The notes: generated from the sequence alone by a model not told the origin. Positions 24,662-33,666 are shown, counted from the first letter of the stretch. The stretch: DNA of 56,290 nt from JAEYZM01 sp943372195 (GCA_943372195.1 CALRXS010000019.1:1-56290), one strand, 5' to 3'. A program made the numbers and translations.

Positions 24662-26854
24662 ATGGATAATAACGCAAGCAAATGTCCTTTTTCAGGAGGA
24701 GCTTTAAAACAAAGCGCTGGAAACGGTACAGGCAACCGTGATTGGTGGCCAAATCAATTAAAGTTGAACATACTAAGACAGAATTCAAATTTATCGAACC
24801 CGATGGATTCTTCGTTCAATTATGCTGAAGAGTTCAAGAGTTTAGATTTGAAAAAATTAAAGGCTGAGATAAACGAGTTAATGACGAACTCACAAGATTG
24901 GTGGCCTGCTGACTATGGTCATTATGGTCCGTTCTTTATTCGTATGGCTTGGCACAGTGCAGGAACTTACAGAATTTCTGATGGTAGAGGTGGTGCAGGA
25001 TCAGGAACTCAAAGATTTGCTCCATTAAATAGCTGGCCAGATAACGTAAACTTAGATAAGGCTAGATTATTATTATGGCCAATTAAGCAGAAGTATGGTA
25101 AGAAAATTTCATGGGCTGACTTAATGATATTAGCGGGTAACTGCGCATTAGAGTCTATGGGATTTGAGACATACGGATTTGCGGGTGGTAGAGAAGATGT
25201 TTGGGAGCCAGAAGAAGATATTTATTGGGGTTCAGAAAAAGAGTGGTTAGCAGATAAGCGTTATACTGGTGATAGAGAATTAGAGAATCCATTAGCGGCG
25301 GTACAAATGGGATTAATTTATGTAAACCCTGAAGGTCCGAATGCTAATCCAGATCCAATTGCATCAGCAAGAGACATTCGCGAAACATTTGGAAGAATGG
25401 CGATGAATGATGAAGAGACGGTTGCTTTAATTGCAGGCGGACATACATTTGGTAAGACGCATGGTGCGGCAGACCCAGGTAAATATGTAGAGAGAGAACC
25501 AGCTGCAGCAGAAATAGAAATGCAAGGCATGGGTTGGAAAAATAATTTCAATACAGGTAAAGGGGTAGATACAATTTCGAGCGGATTAGAAGGTGCGTGG
25601 ACAACCACTCCGACTAAATGGAGTAATAACTATTTCGAAAACTTATTCGGTTACGAATGGGAATTAACTAAGAGTCCGGCTGGCGCACACCAATGGAAAC
25701 CAAAAGGTGATGCAGGTGCAGGTTTAGTACCTGATGCACATGATGCATCTAGAAAGCATGCACCAATGATGTTGACTACTGACTTAGCATTGAGAATGGA
25801 CCCAGCTTACGAAAAAATCTCTAGAAGATTTTATGAGAACCCAAATGAATTTGCAGAAGCATTTGCAAAGGCATGGTTCAAATTAACACATAGAGATATG
25901 GGTCCGAAGTCTCGTTACCTTGGCTCAGAAGTTCCTGCTGAAGATTTAATTTGGCAAGATCCAGTTCCGGCTGCTACTCAAGCATTAATTGATGCGAATG
26001 ATATCGCTAGTTTAAAATCAAAGGTGCTATCATCAGGATTATCAGTTTCAGAATTAGTTTCAACAGCATGGGCATCGGCATCAACATTTAGAAATTCTGA
26101 TAAGAGAGGTGGTGCAAACGGTGCAAGAATTCGTTTAGCTCCACAGAAATACTGGGAAGTAAATAATCCATCTCAATTATCAAAAGTGTTAGATAAATTA
26201 GAAGCTATTCAAAAAGAATTTAACGCAACAGGTAAAAATGTTTCGATCGCAGACTTAATTGTTTTAGCAGGATGTGCGGGTGTAGAGCAGGCAGCGAAAA
26301 ACGCAGGACATAACGTTACAGTGCCATTCACACCAGGTCGTACAGATGCAACACAAGAGCAAACAGATGTTGATTCATTTGCAGTGTTAGAACCTAAGGC
26401 AGATGGTTTTAGAAATTACAAGAAACACGGACATTTAGTGGCTACAGAAGAAATGTTAATTGACAAAGCACAATTAATGTCATTAACAGCACCTGAGTTA
26501 ACTGCATTAGTAGGAGGTATGAGAGTGTTGAATACTAATTACAATAATTCTAAGCATGGTGTGTTTACTGATAAGCCAGAAACATTAACAAATGACTTCT
26601 TCCTTAACTTATTAGATTTCGGTACAACTTGGAAAGCGGTAGAAGGTTCTAAAGAAGTATTCGAAGGTCGCGATCGTAAGACTAATGAAGTTAAATATAC
26701 TGCAACACGTGCTGATTTGATTTTTGGATCTAATTCAGAGTTACGTGCATTAGCAGAGGTTTATGCTTGTGAAGATGCTAAAGCAAAATTTGTAAATGAT
26801 TTTGTTGCTGCTTGGAACAAAGTAATGAACTTAGATAGATTTGATTTGAAATAA
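24662..26854 (+). CDS. katG: Catalase-peroxidase KatG
   Basis: A 730-residue haem enzyme that breaks down hydrogen peroxide by catalase and broad peroxidase activity. The distal site is intact (RMAWHSAGTYR, with the Trp and His of the active site), and the partners of the Met-Tyr-Trp adduct are visible: the Tyr in GLIYVNPEGPNANPDP and the Met in LALRMDPAYEKI. The proximal haem ligand lies in VALIAGGHTFGKTHGA. The C-terminal non-catalytic duplicate domain is complete (VSTAWASASTFRNSDKRGGANGARIRLAPQ). It stands alone between a palindrome-rich leader and a strong terminator. Codon use is like the neighbours, so no sign of recent transfer is seen. Confidence 0.97.
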   Translation: MDNNASKCPFSGGALKQSAGNGTGNRDWWPNQLKLNILRQNSNLSNPMDSSFNYAEEFKSLDLKKLKAEINELMTNSQDWWPADYGHYGPFFIRMAWHSAGTYRISDGRGGAGSGTQRFAPLNSWPDNVNLDKARLLLWPIKQKYGKKISWADLMILAGNCALESMGFETYGFAGGREDVWEPEEDIYWGSEKEWLADKRYTGDRELENPLAAVQMGLIYVNPEGPNANPDPIASARDIRETFGRMAMNDEETVALIAGGHTFGKTHGAADPGKYVEREPAAAEIEMQGMGWKNNFNTGKGVDTISSGLEGAWTTTPTKWSNNYFENLFGYEWELTKSPAGAHQWKPKGDAGAGLVPDAHDASRKHAPMMLTTDLALRMDPAYEKISRRFYENPNEFAEAFAKAWFKLTHRDMGPKSRYLGSEVPAEDLIWQDPVPAATQALIDANDIASLKSKVLSSGLSVSELVSTAWASASTFRNSDKRGGANGARIRLAPQKYWEVNNPSQLSKVLDKLEAIQKEFNATGKNVSIADLIVLAGCAGVEQAAKNAGHNVTVPFTPGRTDATQEQTDVDSFAVLEPKADGFRNYKKHGHLVATEEMLIDKAQLMSLTAPELTALVGGMRVLNTNYNNSKHGVFTDKPETLTNDFFLNLLDFGTTWKAVEGSKEVFEGRDRKTNEVKYTATRADLIFGSNSELRALAEVYACEDAKAKFVNDFVAAWNKVMNLDRFDLK

Positions 26855-26871
26855 TTTAAATCTTTATAAAT

Positions 26872-26907
26872 AAAAAAGGTGGCAAAATTATTTGCCACCT
26901 TTTTTTA
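26872..26907. terminator. Bidirectional terminator between katG and the SRPBCC gene
   Basis: A 15-bp stem (AAAAAAGGTGGCAAA with its complement, loop ATTA) is flanked by A and T runs, so it works on both strands. It overlaps the stop codon (26905-26907) of the convergent SRPBCC gene. Confidence 0.93.
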
Positions 26908-27318
26908 TTTTTTCTCGGCATGAGATTTAAAGTTATTCAATATAGCCTGCCATCCCTCGCGTTGCATATCAAGCGGATTTTCATTTTCAGCATCAAAAAT
27001 AATTTTGATATCTGTTGAATCGTTTTTCGATTCAAAGAATACCTCTATTTCTCTAGCATCTGAGAAGCTGTATTTTAATTTACTTAAAGGTTCAACCTCG
27101 TCATATATAGCTTCAAAATCAAATCCGAAACTACCATCTTTCGCTTCCATTCTTGCAATGAATTTTCCACCAACTATGAGGTCATTACTCGCAGAAGGGC
27201 AACACCAGTCGTCACTTGCGAAATTCCAATGAATGATATGACTTGGCTCTGTGTACTTGTTCCAAACAGTATTAATGTCAGCATTGATACTTGCTTGAAT
27301 AGTGATTTTGTTATTCAT
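26905..27318 (-). CDS. SRPBCC / AHSA1-like protein
   Basis: A 137-residue protein of the AHSA1 (activator of Hsp90-like) SRPBCC fold. The N-terminus KITIQASINADINTVWNKYTEPSHIIHWNFASDDWCCPSA, the middle GGKFIARMEAKDGSFGFDFEAIYDEVEP and the C-terminal helix QREGWQAILNNFKSHAEKK are all typical. These domains bind small hydrophobic ligands; the ligand here is unknown. It is followed upstream by a YdeI-like gene only 14 bases away, forming a probable two-gene unit, an arrangement common for such stress-type proteins in Bacteroidota. Confidence 0.85.
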   Translation of the reverse strand: MNNKITIQASINADINTVWNKYTEPSHIIHWNFASDDWCCPSASNDLIVGGKFIARMEAKDGSFGFDFEAIYDEVEPLSKLKYSFSDAREIEVFFESKNDSTDIKIIFDAENENPLDMQREGWQAILNNFKSHAEKK

Positions 27319-27332
27319 GAGATTAATTAGTT

Positions 27333-27956
27333 TTAATATTCGTTTAATCCTTTACCTTTAAAGATATCGGGCATACATTTATTGATTCGATTTACTCTTG
27401 TAGCAGATTGTTTTGCTGCAGTAAAGAACATATTATAACCTCTTTGTCGACCAGGTGTCAAAGCGAAAAATGCATTCTTAAATTCTTTGTTTGTTTTAAA
27501 AATATTTAATAATTCTTCTGGGAATACTAGTTCGGCTTTTTCTTTTAGATCAACTTTCTTGCCTGACTTTTCAATTTCAATGGCCTCTTTAATAAAAGCT
27601 TTTATATGTTTGCGGATCTTAGTGATTTGATTTACACTTTGAAATTTTAAGTAACGAGCAGACTGAGAGTTTTCTCCTGGTTTCACGAGTAATTGCTCAG
27701 GATCTTTCAATAATGCACCTTTTAAAAAACTAATACTACAGAACTCTTTGAAGGCACTGAGTAGAATTACATTTTTATTGTTGAAAGTATAACAAGGTAC
27801 ACCCCATTTACATTCTTCTGTAAGTTCTGAGTCTAATAATATCGAACGTAATAACAATAACTCCTCTGAGAAAGTATGGACTTTACATTGGGGAGTATCT
27901 GCTAAGGAGCAACGCCCACATCCGCCTATAAAAAAATGATCTGCTGATTTATTCAT
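27333..27956 (-). CDS. YdeI-like DUF1801 family protein with Cys-rich N-terminus
   Basis: A 207-residue cytosolic protein. The middle contains a DUF1801-like segment (EECKWGVPCYTFNNKNVILLSAFKEFCSISFLKGALL) and the C-terminal half a YdeI/OmdA helical segment (ELLNIFKTNKEFKNAFFALTPGRQRGYNMFFTAAKQSATRVNRINK), together matching the YdeI family. Unusually the first 25 residues hold CGRC and a further cysteine (C13, C16, C24), with C49 and others later, which could form a small metal site. Function is unknown. It is probably co-transcribed with the SRPBCC gene 14 bases downstream. Base composition matches the neighbourhood. Confidence 0.78.
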   Translation of the reverse strand: MNKSADHFFIGGCGRCSLADTPQCKVHTFSEELLLLRSILLDSELTEECKWGVPCYTFNNKNVILLSAFKEFCSISFLKGALLKDPEQLLVKPGENSQSARYLKFQSVNQITKIRKHIKAFIKEAIEIEKSGKKVDLKEKAELVFPEELLNIFKTNKEFKNAFFALTPGRQRGYNMFFTAAKQSATRVNRINKCMPDIFKGKGLNEY

Positions 27957-28014
27957 TAATTAAAATTACATAATTAATGTAAATCTAGTCTAATAATTCA
28001 ATTTCTTTATTTAT

Positions 28015-28986
28015 CTATATCAGTGAGATTGATTGTGCTAAGTAGTAATAAACTGGCATACCTATGGTAATGTTTATCGGGAAAGTAATGGCTAATGCCA
28101 TGGGTAAAAATAAACCCGGATTAGCTTTTGGAGCTGAGATTTTCATTGCGGCAGGTACTGCGATATATGAAGCACTTGCAGCTAAGATTGCAAACATAAA
28201 TCTATTCGAAACGTCTTGAGTTACAAGCGAACTTAAAATCGCAAATACAGCACCATTAAACAATGGAATTAATAATGCGAATAAAAATGGGTACCATCCG
28301 AATGAAAAAAATGCTTTTAATTTCTTACCGCTGGTAACTCCCATGTCTAATAAGAAAATCGCTAAGAAGCCTTTGAACAAATCGTTTGTGAAAGGTTTAA
28401 TACCTTCGGCTTGTTTTGCATCGGCAACGTATCCGATTAATAAACTACCTAGTATCAACAACACACTTCCATTTGTAAATGAATGTTTGATGACTTGTGA
28501 TTGTTTGATTGTACCGTCATCTGATTTATTATAAAATGATATCAATAATAATCCGATTATAATAGCAGGTGATTCCATCAAGGCCATAATTGCAACCATA
28601 TGTCCGTGTAAAACCATTTGATGCGCTTCTAAATAACTTGCAGCAGTTACAAAAGTAACGGCACTTACAGAGCCATATGCTGCAGCGATAGCACCAGCAT
28701 CGAAAACGCTTAGCTTTCTTTTAAGAATGAAAAAAGTGTAAAGAGGAATTAAGAGCGAAATGCCAATGCCAAATAACATTGACCAAGCAATTTCTGAATT
28801 CAATTCTTCATGCGATAATTCTTGTCCGCCTTTAAACCCAATTGCAAACAATAAATACAATGAGATAAACTTTGATGAATTGGGAGGTATTTCTAAATCA
28901 CTTTTTAAATAGACTGCGATAATACCTAATACAAAGAATAGGAGAGCGGGATTGCTTAGGTTTTCGATTAATAAATCTACATTCAT
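28015..28986 (-). CDS. SbtA-type sodium-dependent bicarbonate transporter
   Basis: A 323-residue membrane protein with about ten segments in two inverted halves, matching the SbtA family (sodium-dependent bicarbonate transporters first known from cyanobacteria). Typical runs are NLSNPALLFFVLGIIAVYLKSDLEIP, LYLLFAIGFKGGQEL, AAYGSVSAVTFVTAASYLE and LAASASYIAVPAAMKISAPKANPGLFLPMAL. Its likely role is high-affinity bicarbonate import for anaplerotic carboxylases. No SbtB-type PII-like gene is seen next to it; instead a 92-residue protein precedes it by nine bases and a LysR regulator is divergent. In Bacteroidota the transported ion is not proven. Confidence 0.88.
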   Translation of the reverse strand: MNVDLLIENLSNPALLFFVLGIIAVYLKSDLEIPPNSSKFISLYLLFAIGFKGGQELSHEELNSEIAWSMLFGIGISLLIPLYTFFILKRKLSVFDAGAIAAAYGSVSAVTFVTAASYLEAHQMVLHGHMVAIMALMESPAIIIGLLLISFYNKSDDGTIKQSQVIKHSFTNGSVLLILGSLLIGYVADAKQAEGIKPFTNDLFKGFLAIFLLDMGVTSGKKLKAFFSFGWYPFLFALLIPLFNGAVFAILSSLVTQDVSNRFMFAILAASASYIAVPAAMKISAPKANPGLFLPMALAITFPINITIGMPVYYYLAQSISLI

Positions 28987-28995
28987 CTTTTCGAA

Positions 28996-29274
28996 TTATT
29001 CTATTATTTGAATATTTAATTCAGCAAGTATTGATAGTTTTTTATTAGATGCTTCAGCATTGGTTAGTATTTTCTCAACTTCTACACTAATGTTTTCTAA
29101 ACGCGCGATGCTTTTTATTGCATTATCATCGGCTTTACCATATCTTTCAATAGAGCTAAAGTTGCGCATTTCATGAAATTTGATCTTATTGTTCAATATG
29201 TTCATTAATATCAATTTCGCTTCAGAAGGCAAGAAATCGCCTTTAATTATTGGTAGACTTTCTTCTTTTTGCAT
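28996..29274 (-). CDS. Small conserved-looking protein co-transcribed with sbtA-like gene
   Basis: A 92-residue, mostly helical, soluble protein, not recognised. It contains LPSEAKLILMNILNNKIKFHEMRNFSSIERYGKADDNAIKSIARLE and ends with KKLSILAELNIQIIE. There is no signal peptide and no visible similarity to the PII-like SbtB regulator. It starts at the ATG at 29274 and stops nine bases before the transporter, so co-translation or regulation of the transporter is plausible. Its amino-acid composition and codon use are like those of real genes nearby. Confidence 0.65.
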   Translation of the reverse strand: MQKEESLPIIKGDFLPSEAKLILMNILNNKIKFHEMRNFSSIERYGKADDNAIKSIARLENISVEVEKILTNAEASNKKLSILAELNIQIIE

Positions 29275-29305
29275 ATTTTTCTTTTTATTTTGTGCAAAAA
29301 TGATA

Positions 29306-29336
29306 TTTCTAATTCATAAATTTTTATTTATATTTG
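29306..29336 (+). promoter_or_regulatory. Candidate promoter of the LysR gene
   Basis: TTTC (29306-29309), 19 bases, then TATATTTG (29329-29336), an exact match to the -7 box TANNTTTG. Transcription would begin about 18 bases before the ATG, inside the palindrome at 29337-29351. Confidence 0.5.
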
Positions 29337-29351
29337 TAATGTTATACATTA
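29337..29351. promoter_or_regulatory. Candidate LysR operator
   Basis: TAATGT-TAT-ACATTA is a perfect 15-bp inverted repeat, nine bases before the LysR start and directly after its -7 box. LysR-type regulators bind dyads of this size, so negative autoregulation is likely; the same site could act on the divergent transporter unit. Confidence 0.5.
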
Positions 29352-29360
29352 GTTTAATTT

Positions 29361-30278
29361 ATGAATTATACTCTAAATCAACTGCAGATATTTTTAAAAA
29401 TTGTACAAACACAGAGTGTTACAAAAGCTGCTGAAGAATTACATTTAACACAACCTGCTGTTTCAATTCAATTGAAGAATTTTCAAGATCAATTTGAGAT
29501 TCCATTGACAGAAGTAGTTGGACGAAAAATTCATATTACTGACTTTGGTAAAGAAATTGCAGAAGCAGCTGAGAATATATTAAATCAGGTGTATGCGATC
29601 AATTATAAAACTCAAGCGTACAAAGGACAATTAACTGGTAAATTGAAAATTTCTGTAGTTTCTACTGGGAAGTATTTAATGCCACACTTCTTAGCTGACT
29701 TCATGTCTGAACATATGGGTATAGAATTATTGATGGATGTTACCAATAAAAATAAAGTAGTAGAGAGTTTAGAAAACAATGAAGTTGATTTTGCTTTAGT
29801 TTCTGTATTACCAACTACAATGAATATAGAAAGATTAGATCTACTACCGAATGAATTATACTTGGTTGGTAATACTCAAAAGAAGTTCAATAAAGTAAAT
29901 ACCGCTAAAGAATTATTTAAAGAATTACCAATGATTTTTAGAGAAAAAGGTTCAGGTACCAGACAAACTATGGAGAACTTTATTCAGAAAAATAATTTAT
30001 TGGTATTAAAGAAAATGGAGTTGACCTCTAATGAGGCGGTGAAGCAGGCATTGTTAGCCGGACTCGGTTATTCAATAATGCCATTGATTGGCATAAGGAA
30101 TGAAATTCAGAATGGGGACTTACAAATCATAAATGTAAAAGGCTTGCCTATAAAAACTACATGGAGTTTAATATGGATGAAAGGTAAAAAACATTCACCC
30201 GTTGCAGCATCATTCTTAGAATATTTGAAAAAAGAGAAATCAAACATAATTACTAAGAAATTTAGTTGGCACAAATAA
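29361..30278 (+). CDS. LysR family transcriptional regulator
   Basis: A 305-residue LysR-type regulator. The winged helix-turn-helix lies at about residues 1-60 (LNQLQIFLKIVQTQSVTKAAEELHLTQPAVSIQLKNFQDQF), and the periplasmic-binding-protein-like effector domain at about 88-300 (GKLKISVVSTGKYLMPHFLADFM, and LAGLGYSIMPLIGIRNEI). It resembles the CbbR/CmpR/CcmR side of the family, which controls CO2 fixation and bicarbonate uptake, and is divergent from an SbtA-type transporter, so control of that unit is a reasonable inference. The start is an ATG with a perfect 15-bp dyad just upstream. Confidence 0.92.
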   Translation: MNYTLNQLQIFLKIVQTQSVTKAAEELHLTQPAVSIQLKNFQDQFEIPLTEVVGRKIHITDFGKEIAEAAENILNQVYAINYKTQAYKGQLTGKLKISVVSTGKYLMPHFLADFMSEHMGIELLMDVTNKNKVVESLENNEVDFALVSVLPTTMNIERLDLLPNELYLVGNTQKKFNKVNTAKELFKELPMIFREKGSGTRQTMENFIQKNNLLVLKKMELTSNEAVKQALLAGLGYSIMPLIGIRNEIQNGDLQIINVKGLPIKTTWSLIWMKGKKHSPVAASFLEYLKKEKSNIITKKFSWHK

Positions 30279-30281
30279 GCA

Positions 30282-31883
30282 TTATTCTATAATTATTTTT
30301 TGTGTAGCACTCTCATATGCTGTCTCAATAGTTATAAAGTAATGACCACCATCTTCTAAATTTCTTATTTTTTTAGAATAGGTATTTTCACCTACTTTAA
30401 AATTGTCAAATATTTTTTCTTCAATTTTTTTTCCATCAATTCTATAAATAGAAATTTTAGTTTCAGCTTCTTTAATCAGATTAAATTTTACAGTGAAGTC
30501 GCCATCTGAGGGGTTGGGGTAAACTTGCATTTTTAATGTACCAATACTTTGCTTATTCAATTGATCAATTCCGACTGAATTATTTTTGACTACATATACT
30601 TTAAAGATCTGATTGCTTGCAATACTTTGAGTGCCGTTATTCGTAAAGAATATATTTGCAGCAGTGCTACTTATTCCACCAAATATATAACCAACGAAGT
30701 TTGTATCTGTATTAAATTCATCAAGTTTAAATACTTCATTGTTATAATGAGATAGGTTCAAATTCGGAATGAATTCAGATCCTGCGCCTAATAAACTAGG
30801 CATCTCAATTGGTAATTTATATTCTGACATATTCCCGTTTGCATCTCTACTTACTCTAGCTATTGTTTTTACAAATGGTACATTGTTATCTTGTATCAAC
30901 ATTCCCGCACTATCATAATATTGAGCGATGCCTCCAAAAAATAAAGTATGCATTTCATTTTTTGATACACTATACATAGGTAGTACAGCACAGTGGTAAT
31001 GATTATAATATTGCTGAAATGAATTATTAACTACATATTGTTGACTATCAATATTCACACAATTTAAGAATGGTAAATCTACGTTCTGTTGAAATACTCC
31101 AGAAAATGCTGTAATTCCCTCGGAACCATCAGGCATTATTTGTGCTACTGCATTATAATCTCTTCTTCTCAAATTCGCTGCATCTATATGTCCGGTTAAA
31201 TGATTAATCGTTATCGATTGCCCGTTATCTATTATCTTAAATTTTCTAATTGCATTGGTATAGGTTTGAGTGAAGGTTGGGTTACCCATCGGATTGTAAT
31301 TTCCATCAAATTTATGTCCGCCAACTAAATAGTAAGTATCATTTATCATCTCTAAATGTCCGCCTGTCACCGCAAATTGTTCATCTGTTATTTGTCTGAA
31401 AAAGGAAGTAATACTTGTACCATTAATAATAGCATTGATAGTAGAAGGTACATCAATAGCTGTTAAATTATTAAATGTTTTTCTAGTAGCTGTAGCATTA
31501 TTATAACCATAACCGCCAGTGATATATAAGTAATTACCTGTTTGATGAAATTGCATATTAGTAGAACTTAATTGTTCTTGCATCGCAATAGTTAATGATG
31601 TAAGAGGCATTGTCCATTTTTGTTTTAAAACCGGATCAACAACAATTAACTGATTATTATTACCTGCAACATCAAATGCTGCAAAAGGCTGACGACGATG
31701 AAGTCCGTCTAAACGCCCTCCAATGATTAACCATTTCCCATTCGATTGTCCGTATGAATATGATTGAATTCCGCCAAGATTTTCAATAGTCATTGACTCT
31801 ATAAGTATATTAAATGTAGAGTTCTGAGAATAAGATGATGTTAATGTAAATACAAATAACAACAATGCTATGTACCTTTTCAT
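30282..31883 (-). CDS. Secreted kelch-like protein with T9SS sorting domain
   Basis: A 533-residue secreted protein. The signal peptide covers about residues 1-19 (YIALLLFVFTLTSSYSQN). The body has kelch-like blade motifs (NGKWLIIGGRLDGLHRR, NYLYITGGYGYNNATATRK, DTYYLVGGHKFDGNYN, HTLFFGGIAQYY, GYIFGGISSTAA), suggesting a beta-propeller of about 400 residues. The C-terminus is a type A Por sorting domain beginning LKMQVYPNPSDGDFTVKF and ending GHYFITIETAYESATQKIIIE, so export across the outer membrane by the type IX secretion system is expected. Binding partner and role are unknown. Stands alone between lysR and a small membrane ORF. Confidence 0.85.
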   Translation of the reverse strand: MKRYIALLLFVFTLTSSYSQNSTFNILIESMTIENLGGIQSYSYGQSNGKWLIIGGRLDGLHRRQPFAAFDVAGNNNQLIVVDPVLKQKWTMPLTSLTIAMQEQLSSTNMQFHQTGNYLYITGGYGYNNATATRKTFNNLTAIDVPSTINAIINGTSITSFFRQITDEQFAVTGGHLEMINDTYYLVGGHKFDGNYNPMGNPTFTQTYTNAIRKFKIIDNGQSITINHLTGHIDAANLRRRDYNAVAQIMPDGSEGITAFSGVFQQNVDLPFLNCVNIDSQQYVVNNSFQQYYNHYHCAVLPMYSVSKNEMHTLFFGGIAQYYDSAGMLIQDNNVPFVKTIARVSRDANGNMSEYKLPIEMPSLLGAGSEFIPNLNLSHYNNEVFKLDEFNTDTNFVGYIFGGISSTAANIFFTNNGTQSIASNQIFKVYVVKNNSVGIDQLNKQSIGTLKMQVYPNPSDGDFTVKFNLIKEAETKISIYRIDGKKIEEKIFDNFKVGENTYSKKIRNLEDGGHYFITIETAYESATQKIIIE

Positions 31884-31966
31884 ATGAGCTTAATTTACTT
31901 ATACAAATGTAATTTTATAAGCTTGTATTATAGGTAACATTAGTTACTTAAGAAATATAATCTAAT

Positions 31967-32128
31967 TTACTTCTGAATTGAATTAAGTTTCAATGTAAGT
32001 GCTGCTGATATTATACAAGCAGCACTTATTAAATACTTTTTAGTTGCATCATCATTATCCATGCTAAATATCAAGCTCATGAAAAATACAATCATCGAAA
32101 TTCTTGTAACTACACTTAAATATTTCAT
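31967..32128 (-). CDS. Possible small two-segment membrane protein
   Basis: A 53-codon frame starting at the ATG at 32128 and ending in TAA at 31967-31969, ten bases downstream of the isocitrate dehydrogenase stop. The product would have two hydrophobic segments (VVTRISMIVFFMSLIFSM and KKYLISAACIISAALTLKL) joined by an acidic loop DNDDATK, and a short polar tail. Codon choice and hydrophobic pattern look protein-like. It contains a 10-bp inverted repeat (31997-32006, 32018-32027) in its second half. No family is recognised, and such short frames can arise by chance. Confidence 0.45.
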   Translation of the reverse strand: MKYLSVVTRISMIVFFMSLIFSMDNDDATKKYLISAACIISAALTLKLNSIQK

Positions 32129-32138
32129 ATAAGATAGA

Positions 32139-33575
32139 TTATTGTCCTTGACCTAATGAATACGCATCTTTCCCATTAAAAGAATAAAGATTTTCTGTTT
32201 TGATGGTATCTATATTTTCATTCATAGCTTTCTCTAATAATTCTAAGATGCTATTCTTAGAGAAGTGTTTACTCTCTGTTGATTTAAAACGACATCTCCA
32301 ATGATCTGTGCAGAATGTTTCTTTGAAACCTTCGGGCCATACTTTGATTCCTCTATTAGTAATCATGCTAAGTTTTACTCCCTCAACTTCAATTTTATTT
32401 ATCTTTTCAGCTAATTCATTTGCATCTGTACCATTCCAATGAATGAAAATATCAACACCTACGAGTTCTTTTATTGCACTTTCTTTACGTTTGTATTTTG
32501 GTAAGGTAAGTGGTTGATTGTTGGCGTAGGTAACTTGCTTTAACACTTTCGGTAATTTTCCTAGATTTTCTATTAAGGAATTTGTGAACTCAATTGTACC
32601 TACTAGTTTTTTACTCGTACCATCCTTATAAATATCTTTAGTATGTATGCCTTCTTCTAAAGTATATAACCAAGCATTTTGAATTTTCTCTGCTACATCT
32701 GATTGGCCTATATGATTTAACATCATTATTGCTCCTTGTAAAAGTCCAGACGGGTTCGCTAAATTCTTACCCGCAATATCAGGTGCTGAGCCATGTATTG
32801 CTTCAAACATTGCACACTCTTCGCCTATATTTGCAGAGCCTGCAATACCAACAGATCCGGTGATTTGTGCAGCTATATCACTTAATACATCTCCGTATAA
32901 ATTAGGCATTACAATCACATCAAAAACTTCAGGGGTGTCAGCTAATTTTGCTGCACCAATATCAATGATCCAATGCTCTGTTTGTATCTCTTGATATTCT
33001 TTGGCAATTTCATTATAGACTTCATGAAACAATCCGTCAGTTTGTTTCATGATATTATCTTTCGTAAAGCAAGTTACTTTTTTACGATTCTGTTGTCTTG
33101 CATATTCAAATGCGTATCGTACAATTTTCTCACAACCAGGTCTGCTTATTAATTTTAAGCACTGAACTACTTCATCTGTTTGTTGATGCTCTATACCTGC
33201 ATATAAATCTTCCTCATTTTCGCGCACAATTACTATATCCATTATAGGATGTTTTGTACTTATGAAAGGATGGTAGCTTCGACAAGGGCGTACGTTTGAA
33301 TACAATCCTAAGAATTTACGCGTACTTACATTTAAACTCTTATATCCTCCTCCTTGTGGAGTAGTAATCGGTGCCTTTAAAAAGATTTTATTTCTTCTAA
33401 TTATATCCCAAGATTCTGCAGCGATACCTGAACTATTGCCAGATAAATAAACCTTTTCACCAACTTCAATTTCATCAAATTCAAGTTGAGCTCCTGCTGC
33501 TTTTAAAATGCTAAGGGTAGAGTCCATTATTTCCGGACCTATACCATCACCTTTTGCTACTGTAATTCTCGTCAT
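32139..33575 (-). CDS. icd: NADP-dependent isocitrate dehydrogenase with C-terminal extension
   Basis: A 478-residue isocitrate dehydrogenase that makes 2-oxoglutarate in the TCA cycle. The catalytic core (about 1-335) has GDGIGPEIM, the substrate loop SLNVSTRKFLGLYSNVRPCRSY, the IVRENEEDLYAGIEHQ block and the metal/coenzyme site VIVMPNLYGDVLSDIAAQITGSVG and EAIHGSAPDIAGKNLANPSG. About 140 further residues (from KQVTYANNQPLTL onward) form a C-terminal domain as in the Thermus and Rickettsia type, absent from the E. coli enzyme. Coenzyme choice cannot be settled by eye; NADP is the family default. It stands as a single gene in front of the small membrane ORF. Confidence 0.92.
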   Translation of the reverse strand: MTRITVAKGDGIGPEIMDSTLSILKAAGAQLEFDEIEVGEKVYLSGNSSGIAAESWDIIRRNKIFLKAPITTPQGGGYKSLNVSTRKFLGLYSNVRPCRSYHPFISTKHPIMDIVIVRENEEDLYAGIEHQQTDEVVQCLKLISRPGCEKIVRYAFEYARQQNRKKVTCFTKDNIMKQTDGLFHEVYNEIAKEYQEIQTEHWIIDIGAAKLADTPEVFDVIVMPNLYGDVLSDIAAQITGSVGIAGSANIGEECAMFEAIHGSAPDIAGKNLANPSGLLQGAIMMLNHIGQSDVAEKIQNAWLYTLEEGIHTKDIYKDGTSKKLVGTIEFTNSLIENLGKLPKVLKQVTYANNQPLTLPKYKRKESAIKELVGVDIFIHWNGTDANELAEKINKIEVEGVKLSMITNRGIKVWPEGFKETFCTDHWRCRFKSTESKHFSKNSILELLEKAMNENIDTIKTENLYSFNGKDAYSLGQGQ

Positions 33576-33666
33576 TTTTCTGATAGATATATTTTACAGC
33601 AGCAAAAGTGTAGAATCTAATTCATTAATTTTTATTTATATAATTAATGTTTTGTATAAGTAATTT

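Noticed and set aside
24662..26854. katG as recently transferred gene
   Set aside because: KatG is widely exchanged between bacteria, but base composition and codon use here match the neighbours and no mobile-element remains flank it.
31997..32027. 10-bp inverted repeat as terminator of isocitrate dehydrogenase
   Set aside because: No T run follows on the minus strand, and it lies inside a possible small coding frame.
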